Notes under the pieces: model-generated
Database searches by the model: none
Told to the model about the DNA's origin: nothing
Seen by the model: the letters and a program-made list of their open reading frames with translations, nothing else
In this document: positions 23,780-34,500 of the stretch, in pieces
How positions within the stretch are numbered: the stretch's first letter is position 1
How the letters are laid out: the number at the start of each line of letters is the position of its first letter
Program-made: the position numbers and the translations under genes
Source: Roseovarius sp.
Lineage (GTDB): Bacteria > Pseudomonadota > Alphaproteobacteria > Rhodobacterales > Rhodobacteraceae
DNA: 64,000 bases
Reading direction: 5' to 3'
NCBI GenBank assembly: GCA_021775255.1
Contig: JAJFIA010000003.1
Span: 124,001 to 188,000, forward strand

Positions 23780-24484
23780 TCAACGCGGCAGAGCGGCAAG
23801 AATGGCCTGTGCCGTCGCCGCCGGATCGGCGGCTTGCAAAATCGGGCGGCCGATGACGATGTGATCGGCCCCGGCGGCGATGGCCTCGGCCGGGGTGGTG
23901 ACGCGCTTTTGGTCGCCCAGAGCTGTGCCTGAGGGGCGTACGCCGGGGGTGACGATCAGGCGACCAGATGAATTGGGCAGGGCGCGGATCATCGCGGCCT
24001 CTTGCGGCGAGGCGATGACGCCGTGGGCACCGGCCTCAAAGGCGCGGCCGGCGCGCTCGGCCACCAGATCGGGGAGGTCGCCCTGTTTGATCTGACCGGC
24101 ATCAAGATCGGCGCGGTCAAGCGAGGTGAGGATGGTGACGGCGAGGATTTTGGTATGGCTGCCAGCCGCGCCTTCACGCGCGGCACGCACCACATGCGGA
24201 TCGCCGTGCACCGTGAGGAAATCGAAATCATATGCCGCCAGCCCGCGCACGGCGCGTTCAATCGTGGCGCTGATGTCAAACAGTTTCATATCGAGGAAGA
24301 TGCGCTTGCCATGTGCGCGCTTCAGCTCATCCGCCAGCGCCAGCCCACCGCCGGTGAGCATGCCAAGGCCGATTTTATAGAAAGACACGGTATCGCCCAG
24401 AGTTTCAGCGATTTTCAGGCCCTCAAGCGCGTTGGGCACATCAAGGGCAACAATCAGGCGGGGGTCGGGCAGGGGGGCGGGCAT
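23780..24484 (-). CDS. pyrF: orotidine 5'-phosphate decarboxylase
   Basis: A 234-residue TIM-barrel enzyme of the last step of UMP synthesis (OMP to UMP plus CO2). RLIVALDVPNA opens the barrel, FLDMKLFDISATIERA carries the catalytic D-x-K-x-x-D set, and VTPGVRPSGTALGDQKRVTTPAEAIAAGADHIVIGRPI is the phosphate-binding end. It is the normal length for the bacterial short type. It lies between dinB and the M16 genes, with separate spacing on both sides, and appears to be a single-gene unit. Confidence 0.95.
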   Translation of the reverse strand: MPAPLPDPRLIVALDVPNALEGLKIAETLGDTVSFYKIGLGMLTGGGLALADELKRAHGKRIFLDMKLFDISATIERAVRGLAAYDFDFLTVHGDPHVVRAAREGAAGSHTKILAVTILTSLDRADLDAGQIKQGDLPDLVAERAGRAFEAGAHGVIASPQEAAMIRALPNSSGRLIVTPGVRPSGTALGDQKRVTTPAEAIAAGADHIVIGRPILQAADPAATAQAILAALPR

Positions 24485-24640
24485 GGTGGCAGGCTCCGGC
24501 TGGTTTGCGGTCTGGCCCTAGTTGCGATGGAGGCGGGGGGGAGGTCAAGCGGATTGCGGTTTTGGGCTTTGACATGGTGAAAAGCTTCTGCAAAAGCGCA
24601 GCGATTTGCCAAAAATGCCAGCACCCGCACCGCATTTTGA

Positions 24641-25957
24641 TTAATTCAGCGTGGCCTCAAGCCCCTCGGGTTTGCCGACCACAACGAAAGTCAGGGCGTC
24701 AGGTTTTACCAATTCGCGGGCGACGCGGTTGATGTCTTTCAAAGTGACGGCATTGATGCGGTCGTTGCGGGTGGCGATGTAATCGGGGTCAAGCCCCTCG
24801 ACCTGCATGGAAACAGCGATGTTGGCAATGGGGCCGTTGCCGTCAAACCGCAAGGGATAAGCGCCGGTGAGATAGGTTTTGGCGTCCTGCAATTCGGCCG
24901 CGGTCACGCCGTCCTTGCCGATGCGGGCCCATTCATCACGGATCACCTTGATGGCATCGGCAATGCGGTCATTGGCCGAGGCGACCGAGCCCATCCACGC
25001 CTGTGCCTTGTCGCGGTCCACCAGATAGGAATAGACGCCGTAGGTCAGGCCGCGCTTTTCGCGCACCTCCTGCATCAGGCGCGATTCAAATGAGCCGCCG
25101 CCAAGGATGTGATTGAGGATATAGGCGGCAAAGAAATCGGGATCATCACGGTCAATGCCGGGTTGGGCGAAAACCGCCACCGATTGCGGGGTGTCATACG
25201 CAACCACCATCACGCCACCGGGCATGTTCACATCGGCCTCTTGCGGCAGGGGCGCGCCGGTGGCGGGCAGATCGCCCAGCAGGTCATCAAGCAGGTTTGT
25301 TAGATCATCGGCGGTGATATCGCCCACCGCGCTGACATAAATCCGGTCGCGGGCCATGACGGCGCGATGCGCGGCCTGAATATCCTCGCGGGTCAGGGCG
25401 GTTACGGATTCGACCGTGCCGTTCAGGGCGCTGCCATACGGATGATCGCCGTAGACCAGGGTGCCAAAGGCCTTGCCGGCAAGGGTTTGCGGGTCTTTTT
25501 CGTCGGATTGGATGATCGAGAGCACCTGCGCCCTGACCCGGTCAATCGCGGCCTGATGAAAGCGCGGGTTGATCAGGCTGTCGCGCAAAAGCGCCACCGC
25601 CTGATCACGGTTTTCAGTAAGGAAACGGGCCGAAACCGTGACCGCATCATTATCGGCATCATAGCTGAACGAGGCGGCAAGCCCATCGCGGGCGCGGGCA
25701 AAGGCGCGGGCGTCCATATCACCGGCGCCTTCCTCGATCAGGGCGGCCATCAGGTTGGTGGCTCCGCGTTTGCCCGGCGCATCAAGCGAGGCCCCGCCGC
25801 GAAAGCGCAGCTCAAGCGCCACGAAGGGGATGGCATGATCTTCGACCAGCCAGGTGTTGATGCCGCCGGGGGTTGTAAGCTCCTGAATGTTGACTTCGGC
25901 GCGCGCGGGCAGGGCGGTGGTAAGGGCGATGAAAAGGACGGATATAAGGCGGATCAT
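24641..25957 (-). CDS. M16 peptidase-like protein, inactive partner
   Basis: A 438-residue periplasmic protein with signal peptide MIRLISVLFIALTTALPARA and two M16 domains. At the position of the zinc motif H-x-x-E-H the sequence reads TNLMAALIEEG, so the metal site is absent. The C-terminal R/Y-type substrate region (REKRGLTYGVYSY) is kept. In this family an inactive subunit pairs with an active one as a heterodimer. The ATG overlaps the stop of the active M16 gene (ATGA), which supports a stoichiometric complex. The start at 25957 matches the signal peptide. Confidence 0.88.
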   Translation of the reverse strand: MIRLISVLFIALTTALPARAEVNIQELTTPGGINTWLVEDHAIPFVALELRFRGGASLDAPGKRGATNLMAALIEEGAGDMDARAFARARDGLAASFSYDADNDAVTVSARFLTENRDQAVALLRDSLINPRFHQAAIDRVRAQVLSIIQSDEKDPQTLAGKAFGTLVYGDHPYGSALNGTVESVTALTREDIQAAHRAVMARDRIYVSAVGDITADDLTNLLDDLLGDLPATGAPLPQEADVNMPGGVMVVAYDTPQSVAVFAQPGIDRDDPDFFAAYILNHILGGGSFESRLMQEVREKRGLTYGVYSYLVDRDKAQAWMGSVASANDRIADAIKVIRDEWARIGKDGVTAAELQDAKTYLTGAYPLRFDGNGPIANIAVSMQVEGLDPDYIATRNDRINAVTLKDINRVARELVKPDALTFVVVGKPEGLEATLN

Positions 25958-27279
25958 TGCAGCACCTCCGGCGCGGTCAGCCATCCGGTGACGGCATTTT
26001 TGCGGTTGAACAGCTCATGGGCGGCGGTCATGATCTGATCGCTGTTAACCGCTTGCAGGATATCCGGCCAGGCCTGAATATCGTCAATCGTGAGGCCCTG
26101 ACTGAGGCCGCTGCCATAGCGGTTGGCAAGCGCGCCCACATCATCGCGGGCGTATATCTGGGCCGCGTGGATTTGCATCTTGATGCGCGCCAGTTGGTCT
26201 TCATCAATGCCGGTTTCAAGGAAATTTGCCAAAACCTCATCCATCGCGTCTTCGGCCTGTTGCAGGGTCACACCCGCCGCCGGGACAATGATGAGGGTGA
26301 AGGTGGTATCATCCAGCGACTGGCCCGAGTAATAGGCGGCGGTTTGCACCGCTTTACGGCTGTCAAATTGCAGCTTTTCGGCCAGAACCGAATTGGTGCC
26401 ATCGCCGAGGATATTTGCCAGAAGGGTCAGGGCCGCGGCTTTTTCCTGTGCGCCGCTATCGCGTTCGGGGGCAAGGTAGGAGCGGCTGACATAGGGCTGG
26501 GCCACGCGCGGATCCTTGAAGATCAGGCGGCGCTCGGCCATCTGGCGCGGCTCTTGCGGGCGGGCGCGCGGCGGCAGATCGGGGTTGGCGGGGATCACGC
26601 CGTAATATTTTTCGGCAAGCGTGCGCACATGATCGGGGGTGACATCACCCGCGACCACCAAAGTGGCGTTGTTGGGGGAATAATAGACGCTATAAAATCC
26701 AAGTGCGTCTTTGAGGCCGAGATCATACATTTCCTGCTGCCAGCCGATCACCGGCACGCCGTAGCGGTGATTGAGGTATTGCGCGGCGCTTTTTTGTTCG
26801 CGAAACAGCGCAGAGGGGTTGTTTTCCGTGCGCTGGTTGCGCTCTTCGATGATCACGTTGCGTTCGGTTTTGATGTCGTCTTCGCCGAGTTGCAGATTGA
26901 CCATGCGGTCACTTTCCATGCGCATCATCAATTCCAGCCGGTCGGCGGCAACCCTTTGGAAATAAGCCGTATAATCATAGCTGGTGAAGGCATTGTCCGA
27001 GCCGCCATTGCGCGCAACGGTGGCGGAAAATTCGCCGGATTCAAGGGTTTTGGTGCCTTTGAAGAGGAGATGTTCAAGAAAATGCGCGACACCCGAGACG
27101 CCGGGCTTTTCATCGGCAGAGCCGGCGCGATACCAGACCATTTGCGTAACCACCGGCGCGCGGTGATCCTCAACCACCACCACGTTCATGCCATTATCGA
27201 GGGTGAAATTTGTGACCTGTTCATTGGCCAGCGCGGGCACGGCAATAAGGGCCATCAGGCAGGTGATCAGGTGGCGCAT
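25954..27279 (-). CDS. M16 zinc peptidase, active subunit
   Basis: A 441-residue periplasmic metallopeptidase (signal peptide MRHLITCLMALIAVPALA). The inverted zinc motif HFLEH is at 66-70 (GVAHFLEHLLFKGT), and the distal glutamate lies in the ERNVIIEERNQR helix. The C-terminal half is the second, non-catalytic M16 domain. It degrades peptides in the periplasm; specific substrates are unknown. It is followed with a 4-bp overlap by its inactive partner and preceded by a DUF3035 lipoprotein and lspA on the same strand, a frequent arrangement in Rhodobacterales. Confidence 0.92.
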   Translation of the reverse strand: MRHLITCLMALIAVPALANEQVTNFTLDNGMNVVVVEDHRAPVVTQMVWYRAGSADEKPGVSGVAHFLEHLLFKGTKTLESGEFSATVARNGGSDNAFTSYDYTAYFQRVAADRLELMMRMESDRMVNLQLGEDDIKTERNVIIEERNQRTENNPSALFREQKSAAQYLNHRYGVPVIGWQQEMYDLGLKDALGFYSVYYSPNNATLVVAGDVTPDHVRTLAEKYYGVIPANPDLPPRARPQEPRQMAERRLIFKDPRVAQPYVSRSYLAPERDSGAQEKAAALTLLANILGDGTNSVLAEKLQFDSRKAVQTAAYYSGQSLDDTTFTLIIVPAAGVTLQQAEDAMDEVLANFLETGIDEDQLARIKMQIHAAQIYARDDVGALANRYGSGLSQGLTIDDIQAWPDILQAVNSDQIMTAAHELFNRKNAVTGWLTAPEVLQ

Positions 27280-27387
27280 GTGAAATCTCCGGTCAATGGC
27301 AAAGGCCCCGCGAGGGTGCGGCTCTGGTTAACATAGGAAACTAATGCAGCAGATCAAGCATATCTTACAGCTTTGTAATGCCAATCT

Positions 27388-27912
27388 TTATTGACCTTCC
27401 GGCGGGGCAGAAGGGGTTGCCACGCCAAGGCGGCGCAGGCGGCGCTCTTCGGCGAAGGCATCCAGCCATTGACGTTTATAGGCATTGGCATAATCATCCG
27501 TCGGGCCGATATGGAAAATATTGACCTTGCCGTGGCGCTGGCGGGCTTTCAGATCTTCCCTTGCCAGTGTCTGACGAATGCCCGGCGTCACGCCGTAGCG
27601 CGAGGCGTAGGATACAAGCCCGGCTTCATTGGGGGCGATACCGGTTTCGGCCAATGCGCCGGGATTACCGCCCAAAGCGGCAACCCCATCGGCATTGGGG
27701 TTTTGATCGGTGATATTGCCACCGCCGGGCGTGGGCGCGGGCAGGGCGGCATAGCTTTCCGGTGATTGCAGCGGCTTGCCGGGGATGATGCTGAATTCAT
27801 CGGGGCCGTTGCTGGTTCGCTTGATTCGCCTCAGGTTGGTCTCTTCTTTCCGGCTGCCACAGGCGGCCAGGGCAAAGATCAGCATGAAAATCAATATGCG
27901 CGGCAGGGCCAT
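27388..27912 (-). CDS. DUF3035 lipoprotein
   Basis: A 174-residue predicted lipoprotein: the signal peptide ends in the lipobox LAAC (C18). The mature part contains the DUF3035 pattern with NGPDEFSIIPGKPLQSP and a proline/glycine-rich middle, then a helical tail (ANAYKRQWLDAFAEERRLRRLG). The function is unknown; the family is largely confined to Alphaproteobacteria. It is placed between lspA, which would process its signal, and the M16 pair, so a role in envelope quality control is conceivable. Confidence 0.88.
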   Translation of the reverse strand: MALPRILIFMLIFALAACGSRKEETNLRRIKRTSNGPDEFSIIPGKPLQSPESYAALPAPTPGGGNITDQNPNADGVAALGGNPGALAETGIAPNEAGLVSYASRYGVTPGIRQTLAREDLKARQRHGKVNIFHIGPTDDYANAYKRQWLDAFAEERRLRRLGVATPSAPPEGQ

Positions 27913-27964
27913 GCCACTCTCCTTGAACTTAATTTCAGGGGTTTATTGCACATAAATGCGGGCG

Positions 27965-28423
27965 TCACGAGGGCTTTTTTGAGTTGGAAAAGATCACCAG
28001 CCCCGAAGCCCCGGCGAAGACCGCAATATCGGCAATATTGAAGACAAAGGGATTATTGATGCCGCAGCAGGACATGTTGATGAAATCCGCAACCGCGCCG
28101 TAGATCAGCCGGTCAATCACGTTGCCAATCGCCCCGCCAACAAGCAGACCGGCAGATATTCCATGCCAGCGCCCGCCCGGCGCGCGCCGGACCCAGACAA
28201 GAACCGCGGCCGAGATGATCAGCGCCACGGCAATCAGCAGCCAGCGGTTGAGGGGCAGCACACCGAAATTCACCCCGGTATTCCATCCCATGTGGAAATT
28301 GAGCCAGGGCGGCAGCACGTCAATCGTCCGCACCCGCGCCAGATTGAGCATATGCACCACCAGATATTTCGATAGCTGATCAATCACGATCGTGACGAGG
28401 CCCACCCAGAAAACGATCCGCAT
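27965..28423 (-). CDS. lspA: lipoprotein signal peptidase (signal peptidase II)
   Basis: A 152-residue inner-membrane aspartic protease with four hydrophobic segments. The catalytic dyad is D104 (GGAIGNVIDRLIYG) and D113 (AVADFINM). The IDQLSKYLV and NTGVNFG segments are further family markers. It cleaves the signal peptide of diacylglyceryl-prolipoproteins. It is first in the run lspA / DUF3035 / M16 / M16, with 52 bp to the lipoprotein gene. Confidence 0.95.
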   Translation of the reverse strand: MRIVFWVGLVTIVIDQLSKYLVVHMLNLARVRTIDVLPPWLNFHMGWNTGVNFGVLPLNRWLLIAVALIISAAVLVWVRRAPGGRWHGISAGLLVGGAIGNVIDRLIYGAVADFINMSCCGINNPFVFNIADIAVFAGASGLVIFSNSKKPS

Positions 28424-28524
28424 TACACTTGTTCCTTATGCTGTTCTGACGGGCCTGTTGCGCGCCGTTTTCGCTGTATGTCGGGGGTATATCAAGTGAA
28501 AAGATCAAATGGGTGGTTGCCGTG

Positions 28525-28554
28525 AAACCGCCCCTAAAATCGAAGGGGCGGTTT
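28525..28554 (-). terminator. hairpin downstream of the giant repeat-protein gene
   Basis: An 11-bp perfect stem (AAACCGCCCCT with AGGGGCGGTTT) closes an eight-base loop, 34 bases past the stop of the giant gene and upstream of lspA. The T-run is part of the arm and not beyond it on this strand. Confidence 0.55.
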
Positions 28555-28587
28555 ATTAGTGGGGTGGCTTTTTATACCCCGCCCGGA

Positions 28588-31500
28588 TCAGTTCAGCGAG
28601 ATCGTCACTTTGAAACTGACCCCGTAGCTTTCGAAATCGGACTGGCCGATGCCGTCGTAATTCACCCCAAGCTGAAGCTGGGTGCCGTGGCGGTTGGTGA
28701 TCGAGACATCGGTTTCGATGCGCGCCCGCCAGCCGTCGGATTCGTTTGAGGTGTTGTTGACAAGCGGATTGCCGCTGCGATTGCCAAAGTTGTAGATGCC
28801 GTCAATAGTAAAGCGCGGCTCGATGATCGAGTGGTTCGCCCCCTGGATCACGGTTGAGAAATCAGGGCCAAAGCGGAGCTGCCCAAGGCCAACCGTCTGA
28901 CTTGGAATGCCGACGTTCAGGCTATCGACATAAGCGTGTTGATTTTCCTCGATATAGGCGAGGTTGACATTTGGCGACATTTGCCAGTTTTCCAACGTGA
29001 AATTGCCCGACAGATTGGCACTTACCAGCCAGCGATCGGTTTTGAATGTATCGGTATAGGTGTTGAACGGGCTGATCCTGTTGCGGGATTTACCGTAGGC
29101 AAAGCGGCCATCGAAATAGAGGTTCGGCGCCAGTTGCGCGGTGATATAAGGCCCGATCATCCAGCCTTTGCCCTTGACCCGTGAATTGGTCTGGGCCGAG
29201 GCGTCAAGCAGTTCGTCATATTGCACCATGACACCGGCCAGTACTTTGGGATTGACCAGATAATCCGCCCCGAGATAGCCGATGGTGAAGTGCCCGCCGG
29301 AACCCTGGGATGCATTGAACCTGTTATGGCTGGCTTCAAGCCAGACATCGAACCGGTTGTTGCCGATCAGGCTGGTTGATTCCGGCTCCCCGTCATGGGC
29401 CAGCAGGAATTTATTATATCCCGTCGCGGCCTTGGTGACGGAGGTGGAAAATTCCAGATTGCCGTCTGCCAGTGACTGAAAGTTTGTTGCGAAGGGCAGC
29501 ATGGATTGCAGATCACCGTTTTGATAAGACAACCGCTGAACCCCGGTGCTGCCGGTTCTCAGGCGATCCATGCGGCGGGCCCGGCTGGGCTGATTGCTGA
29601 GGATCAGGTTGTTGCGACGATTGAGGAAAGAGTTGATGGTATCCACGGTTTTTTGCCGTGAATCGACCGAAGCAATGGTGCAGGTCAGGGTCTCAAACGG
29701 GGCCACGTTCAGGGTGATCACCCCGGTTGCGGCATTGCCGGTGCTATCATTGTCAGAGCAGGTGATCGAGGCATTGCCAATCCCAGCCGGCCCGCTTTGG
29801 GTAACGCTATGGGAGCCAACCGGCACGGCAATGGGGCCAGCCGAGCCGGTGCCTGCGGTGGTGTTGATGGTGAAGTTCAGCGAGGCCTCAGGTGAGGTGA
29901 AGCCAAAAGCCGCGTCAATGGCGGATTGCTGAATGAAGGTCACCTGCCCCCGGGGATCGGCATTGACCGTCAGGCTGGCCGAGCCCGCTGTGCTGGTGCC
30001 CAGGGATGAGGTGAGATCCCCCGGTGTGTTGGGATAGCTGCCGGCAATGGCGGATGTCACATCAACGCTGACCTGACAGGTGGCCCCGGCGGCAGCCGAG
30101 CCGCCGGATAGGGCAAGGCTGCCGGCCCCGGCTGTGGCTGTGAGAGAGCCGCCGCAGGTGGTCGAGGCATTGGGCGCGGGCGCGACGGTGACATTTGTCG
30201 GCAGGGTGTTGTTGAAATTCAGGGCCGATGCAGCAATCAGGGCACCGCTGTTATCAACGGTAAACACCAGGCTGGACACCCCGTTTACGATAATCGTTGC
30301 GGGGGTGAAGGCCTGTGAGAAACCGGGGGCAGGGGCGGCGGTTACGTTTAATATGGCCGAGGCGGGGCCGCTGTTGCCCAGGGATGATGTCAGATCGCCG
30401 GTTGTATTGACGGCATTGCCCAGGGTGGTTGAGGTGACATCAACCGCAATCGTACAGGAGGCATTGGCGGACACTGATCCGCTTCTGTAGGACAGATTTC
30501 CATTGCCGGACACCGCCGTCAATGTGCCGCCGTTGCAGGTGTTGGTGATATTGGCCGGGGTGGCGATGGTCAGGCCTGCGGGCATGACATCGGCAAAATC
30601 AACCGAATTTGCCGCAAGCGGCGAGGCGGTGTTGTCGATGGTGAATGTCAGGGTTGAGATATTACCCTGAACAATGCTGGCGGGGGCGAAGGATTTGCTG
30701 AACCCCGGTGCCGATGCCGGATCAACCACCAGCGTATCGGAGGCTGTGCCTGAATTGCCCTGGCTGGATGTCAGATCGCCCGAGACATTGGTGTAATTGC
30801 CCGGGGTTGCCGCCGTCACATCAACCTGAACCGTACAGCTTGCCCCGGCGGCAACGCTGCCACCGGAAAAGCCGAAGGATGCGCCACCGGCGGTGACCGA
30901 TGCCATGCCGCCGCTACAGGTGGTGGAATTGTTTGGCGTGGCGGCGATAACCAGACCGGCAGGGAATGTATCGGTGAAATCAAGCGATGTGGCCTCAAGT
31001 TGAGAGGCGGCATTATCAATGGTGAATATCAGGGTTGAAATCCCGGACTGGGTGATCGGGCTGGGGCCAAATGCCTTGGCAAAGGTGGGCGCGGGGGCCG
31101 CTGTTACCGCCAGCGTATCGGATGCGGTGCCTGAATTGCCTGCGCTGGATGTCAGATCGCCGGTTGTGTTGATATGGCTGCCAATGGTGAGAGAGGTCAC
31201 CGGCACTGTCACGGTGCAACTTGCGCCCGCCCCAACCGTGCCACCGCTCAGGGAAATGGCGCTGTTGCCTGCCGCCGCCGTGAGGCTGCCGCCGCAGGTG
31301 TTGCCGGGGGGCGGGGTGGCGGCGATGGTGACCGCCGCGGGCATGTTATCGCTAAAGGCAAGCGCCGAGACGCCAAGTGACGAGGCGGAATTGTCGATGG
31401 TGAAAGTCAGGGTCGAGGCCTCGCCCTGGGCGATGGAGGCCGGGCCGAAGGCTTTTGCAAATGTGGGGGAGGGTTCAACCGTCAGATTGGCCACTGCCGG

Positions 31501-34500
31501 GCCAGTCACAAAGAGGCCCGATGAGGTCAGATCCGACGTGGTATTGGCAAAGCTGCCCCCCGGTGCCGTGGCCGGGATATTGATATCGACAACAACGGTG
31601 CAGCTTGCCCCGGCGGCAACGGACCCGCCAGAATAGGCAAGCAGCGAAGTGCCGCCAAGGGTGCCGCCGCAGGTGTTGGTTATGGTCGTACCAAGGGTTG
31701 CACCGGTCAGCATGGCATCGAGATCATCGTTGAAGTTAAGCGCCGTCAGCGCCACGGCGGCGGCATCGGAATTGTCGATGGTAAAGGTCAGCCGGGCCGT
31801 GCCCGAGGGCTGTACCGGCGCGGCGAATGATTTGCTGAAGACTGCCGCCCCGGCAACGGACACGACCAGATTATCGCTGGCGGCATCGCCGGTGACAGCA
31901 GAGCCGCCAATGGTACCGGTAAGGCCGGATGTTGTATTGGTATAGGTGTTGGCCCCGGCCCCGGCGGGTATGGTGGTTGACACCCGGATGATGCAACTGC
32001 CGCCCGCAGCCAAAGCCCCGCCTGTCACGGAGATCAAGCTGCTTCCGGTGCCGCCAAGGCCTGCGCCGCAGGTGTTGAATAATACGCTGTCAAAGGTGGT
32101 GCCAGCCAGCATTGCCGCCAGATCATCGGTGAAGGCGATGCCGGAAGCGGCGGTTGTGGTGCTGAGGTTTTCTACGGTGAATTCCAGCGTGGCAGCGCCA
32201 CCCGGAGCAACCGGATCATCGGTGAACGCCTTGACCAGTTGCAACTGACCGGTTTGTACGGTCAGGGTATCAGATGCCGGGGCCACGATGACAGGGCTGC
32301 CCTGAGTGGCGGAAAGGCTGCTGGTTGTGCTGCCATACGTGCCGTCTGCCGCCCCGGCGGGCACCAGAATTGGCACATCAATGGTGCAATTGTTTCCGGC
32401 GGCCACTGCACCACCGGTATAAATCAGAAAAGTTGTGCCAGAGAGCGCCCCGCCGCAGCTATCTGCGGTTGCGGCCCCGGTGGCGGCCAGACCTGTCAGA
32501 GCACCGGCAAGGTTATCGGTGAAAAAGGTAATGGTGGCATTCTCGCTGGGATGCTGGTTGGTGATGGTATAGCGCAGGGTCAGCGTATTCCCGGCAATCA
32601 CCGGATCGCCGATGAATTCCTTGGTGAAATCTAGCCCGGCCACCGAAAGATTGTCACTTGCCGGGGCAAAGGTAACCGGGGCTCCGCCGCCCGCAGGTTC
32701 GGCGGAAAGCAGGCTGGTTGTGTTGTTGTAACTGCCCGCCGCTGCAGCGGCTGGAACAGCAAGCGTAACGGTAATGTCACATGAGGCACCTGCGGCAAGC
32801 GTACCGCCGGTATAGCTGAGCAATGTGGTGCCGGTCAGGGCCCCGCCGCATTGATTGAGGGAGGTGGCACTTGCCGTGAGCCCTGCGAGCACCGGGGCGA
32901 GATCATCGGTAAAGTTTATGGATTCTGTCGCGCCGCTATCGCCGCCGCTGGTAATGCGGAAGGTAAGATCGACGCTGCCGCCGGGCGTGGCTGTTTGTGA
33001 GAAGAACTTGGAGAAGCTCAGGTTCAGCCCACCGGCAACCGTAAAGCTGGCGCTGTCACCGGTGCCGGTAACGGACGCGCCGCCCACGGTTGCGGTTGGG
33101 GCGTCCGTGGTGAGGGTATAGCTGCCGCCGGGAAAATCAGCCGGAAGGTTCAGGACAGCCGTGAACGTACACGAGCCGCCCGCGGCCAAAGACCCGCCAG
33201 TCAGTGACAGGCCCTGGTCATCCGTCCCCAGAGAGATCAGCGCAAGCGACGATCCGGCCCCACAGGGCGGGTTGGGCACGGGGGGCAATGTGACAGACGC
33301 CGGGAAGGGCAGCGGCGGGATCAGGTCAAGAACAAGCGCCAGATCTGTGGCGGCGCTGGTGGGGGAGCCATTGTCGATGGTAAATTCCACGGTGACCGGA
33401 CCCCCGGCCACTGGTGCCGCAGTCAGGACATTCAGGGCCACGCTTGGCGGTGTGTTATCCGCGCCCAAAATCTGAAGGGTATCCGACGCGGCATTCCCGA
33501 TCACCGGCGTGCCATTAATGGTTGCCAAGACCGGCGTTGTGACATTTGGGTAGCTGCCGGTGAGGGCCGCGGCCGTTGTGGAAACCGAGGCGTCGATTGT
33601 GCAGCGCGTGCCCGGCGCAATGATGCCGCCGCTTAAGGCGATGTTCTGGGCCGCGACCCCGGTAATGGAGCCGCCGCAATCGTTTGATATAAGACTGTCA
33701 AAAACAGCGGTTGGGTTCATTGCCGCTAAATCATCAGTGAAAGACACATTGGTTGCGCTGAAAGTGCGGTTGAAGTTTTCAATCGTGAAGCGCAGCGTTA
33801 TGGAACTGCCTGCATTTACCGGATTGGTGAGGAACGCCTTGGTGATGTTCAGCTCTGCGACCGTGACGTCAAGCGTGGCGGCCGAGGTGCCGGCCGATAC
33901 GAAATCTGCCAGTAGCGGGCCGGATATGGCCGACAGCATGCCCCCTCCGGTGGCGGTGACATCAACCGAAACCGTGCAAGTCGCCATGGCGGGGAGGACC
34001 TCAAACCCCGCAAAACCGTTGAAGCCGTTGGCGTCAAGCGTGATGGTTGATCCGCCTGGCGGGGCTGTAAGGGTGGTGTCTGGATTGCTGGTACTAACAC
34101 AATCAGTTGATGCGTTGGCGGGCAGGGCAATGACCATTCCGGTTGGCAGGTTTTCTGTGAAATCCAGATTGCCGATCCGGCTGGCATTGGCTGAATTGTC
34201 GATAAGGTAGGTCAGCGTTGACGATCCGCCAAGGGGTACAGAGGACGGCGCGAAGGACTTTGTGAAACCGGGCAATGCGCCGTTCACGGTCAGATCATCC
34301 GTCGCGGTTCCGGAATTACCGGCGCTTGAAGTCAGATCACCGGTGGTATTTGTATGCACCCCGATTGTGGATGCCGTTACATCAACCCTGACCGTACAGG
34401 ATGAGCCGGGAGCGATCTGACCGTTGGAAAACGTGATTGTGCCGCCGCCATCCGGGGCGTTCAGGGTGGCAAGGGCTGCGCCACCTGTGCCTGCACATGT

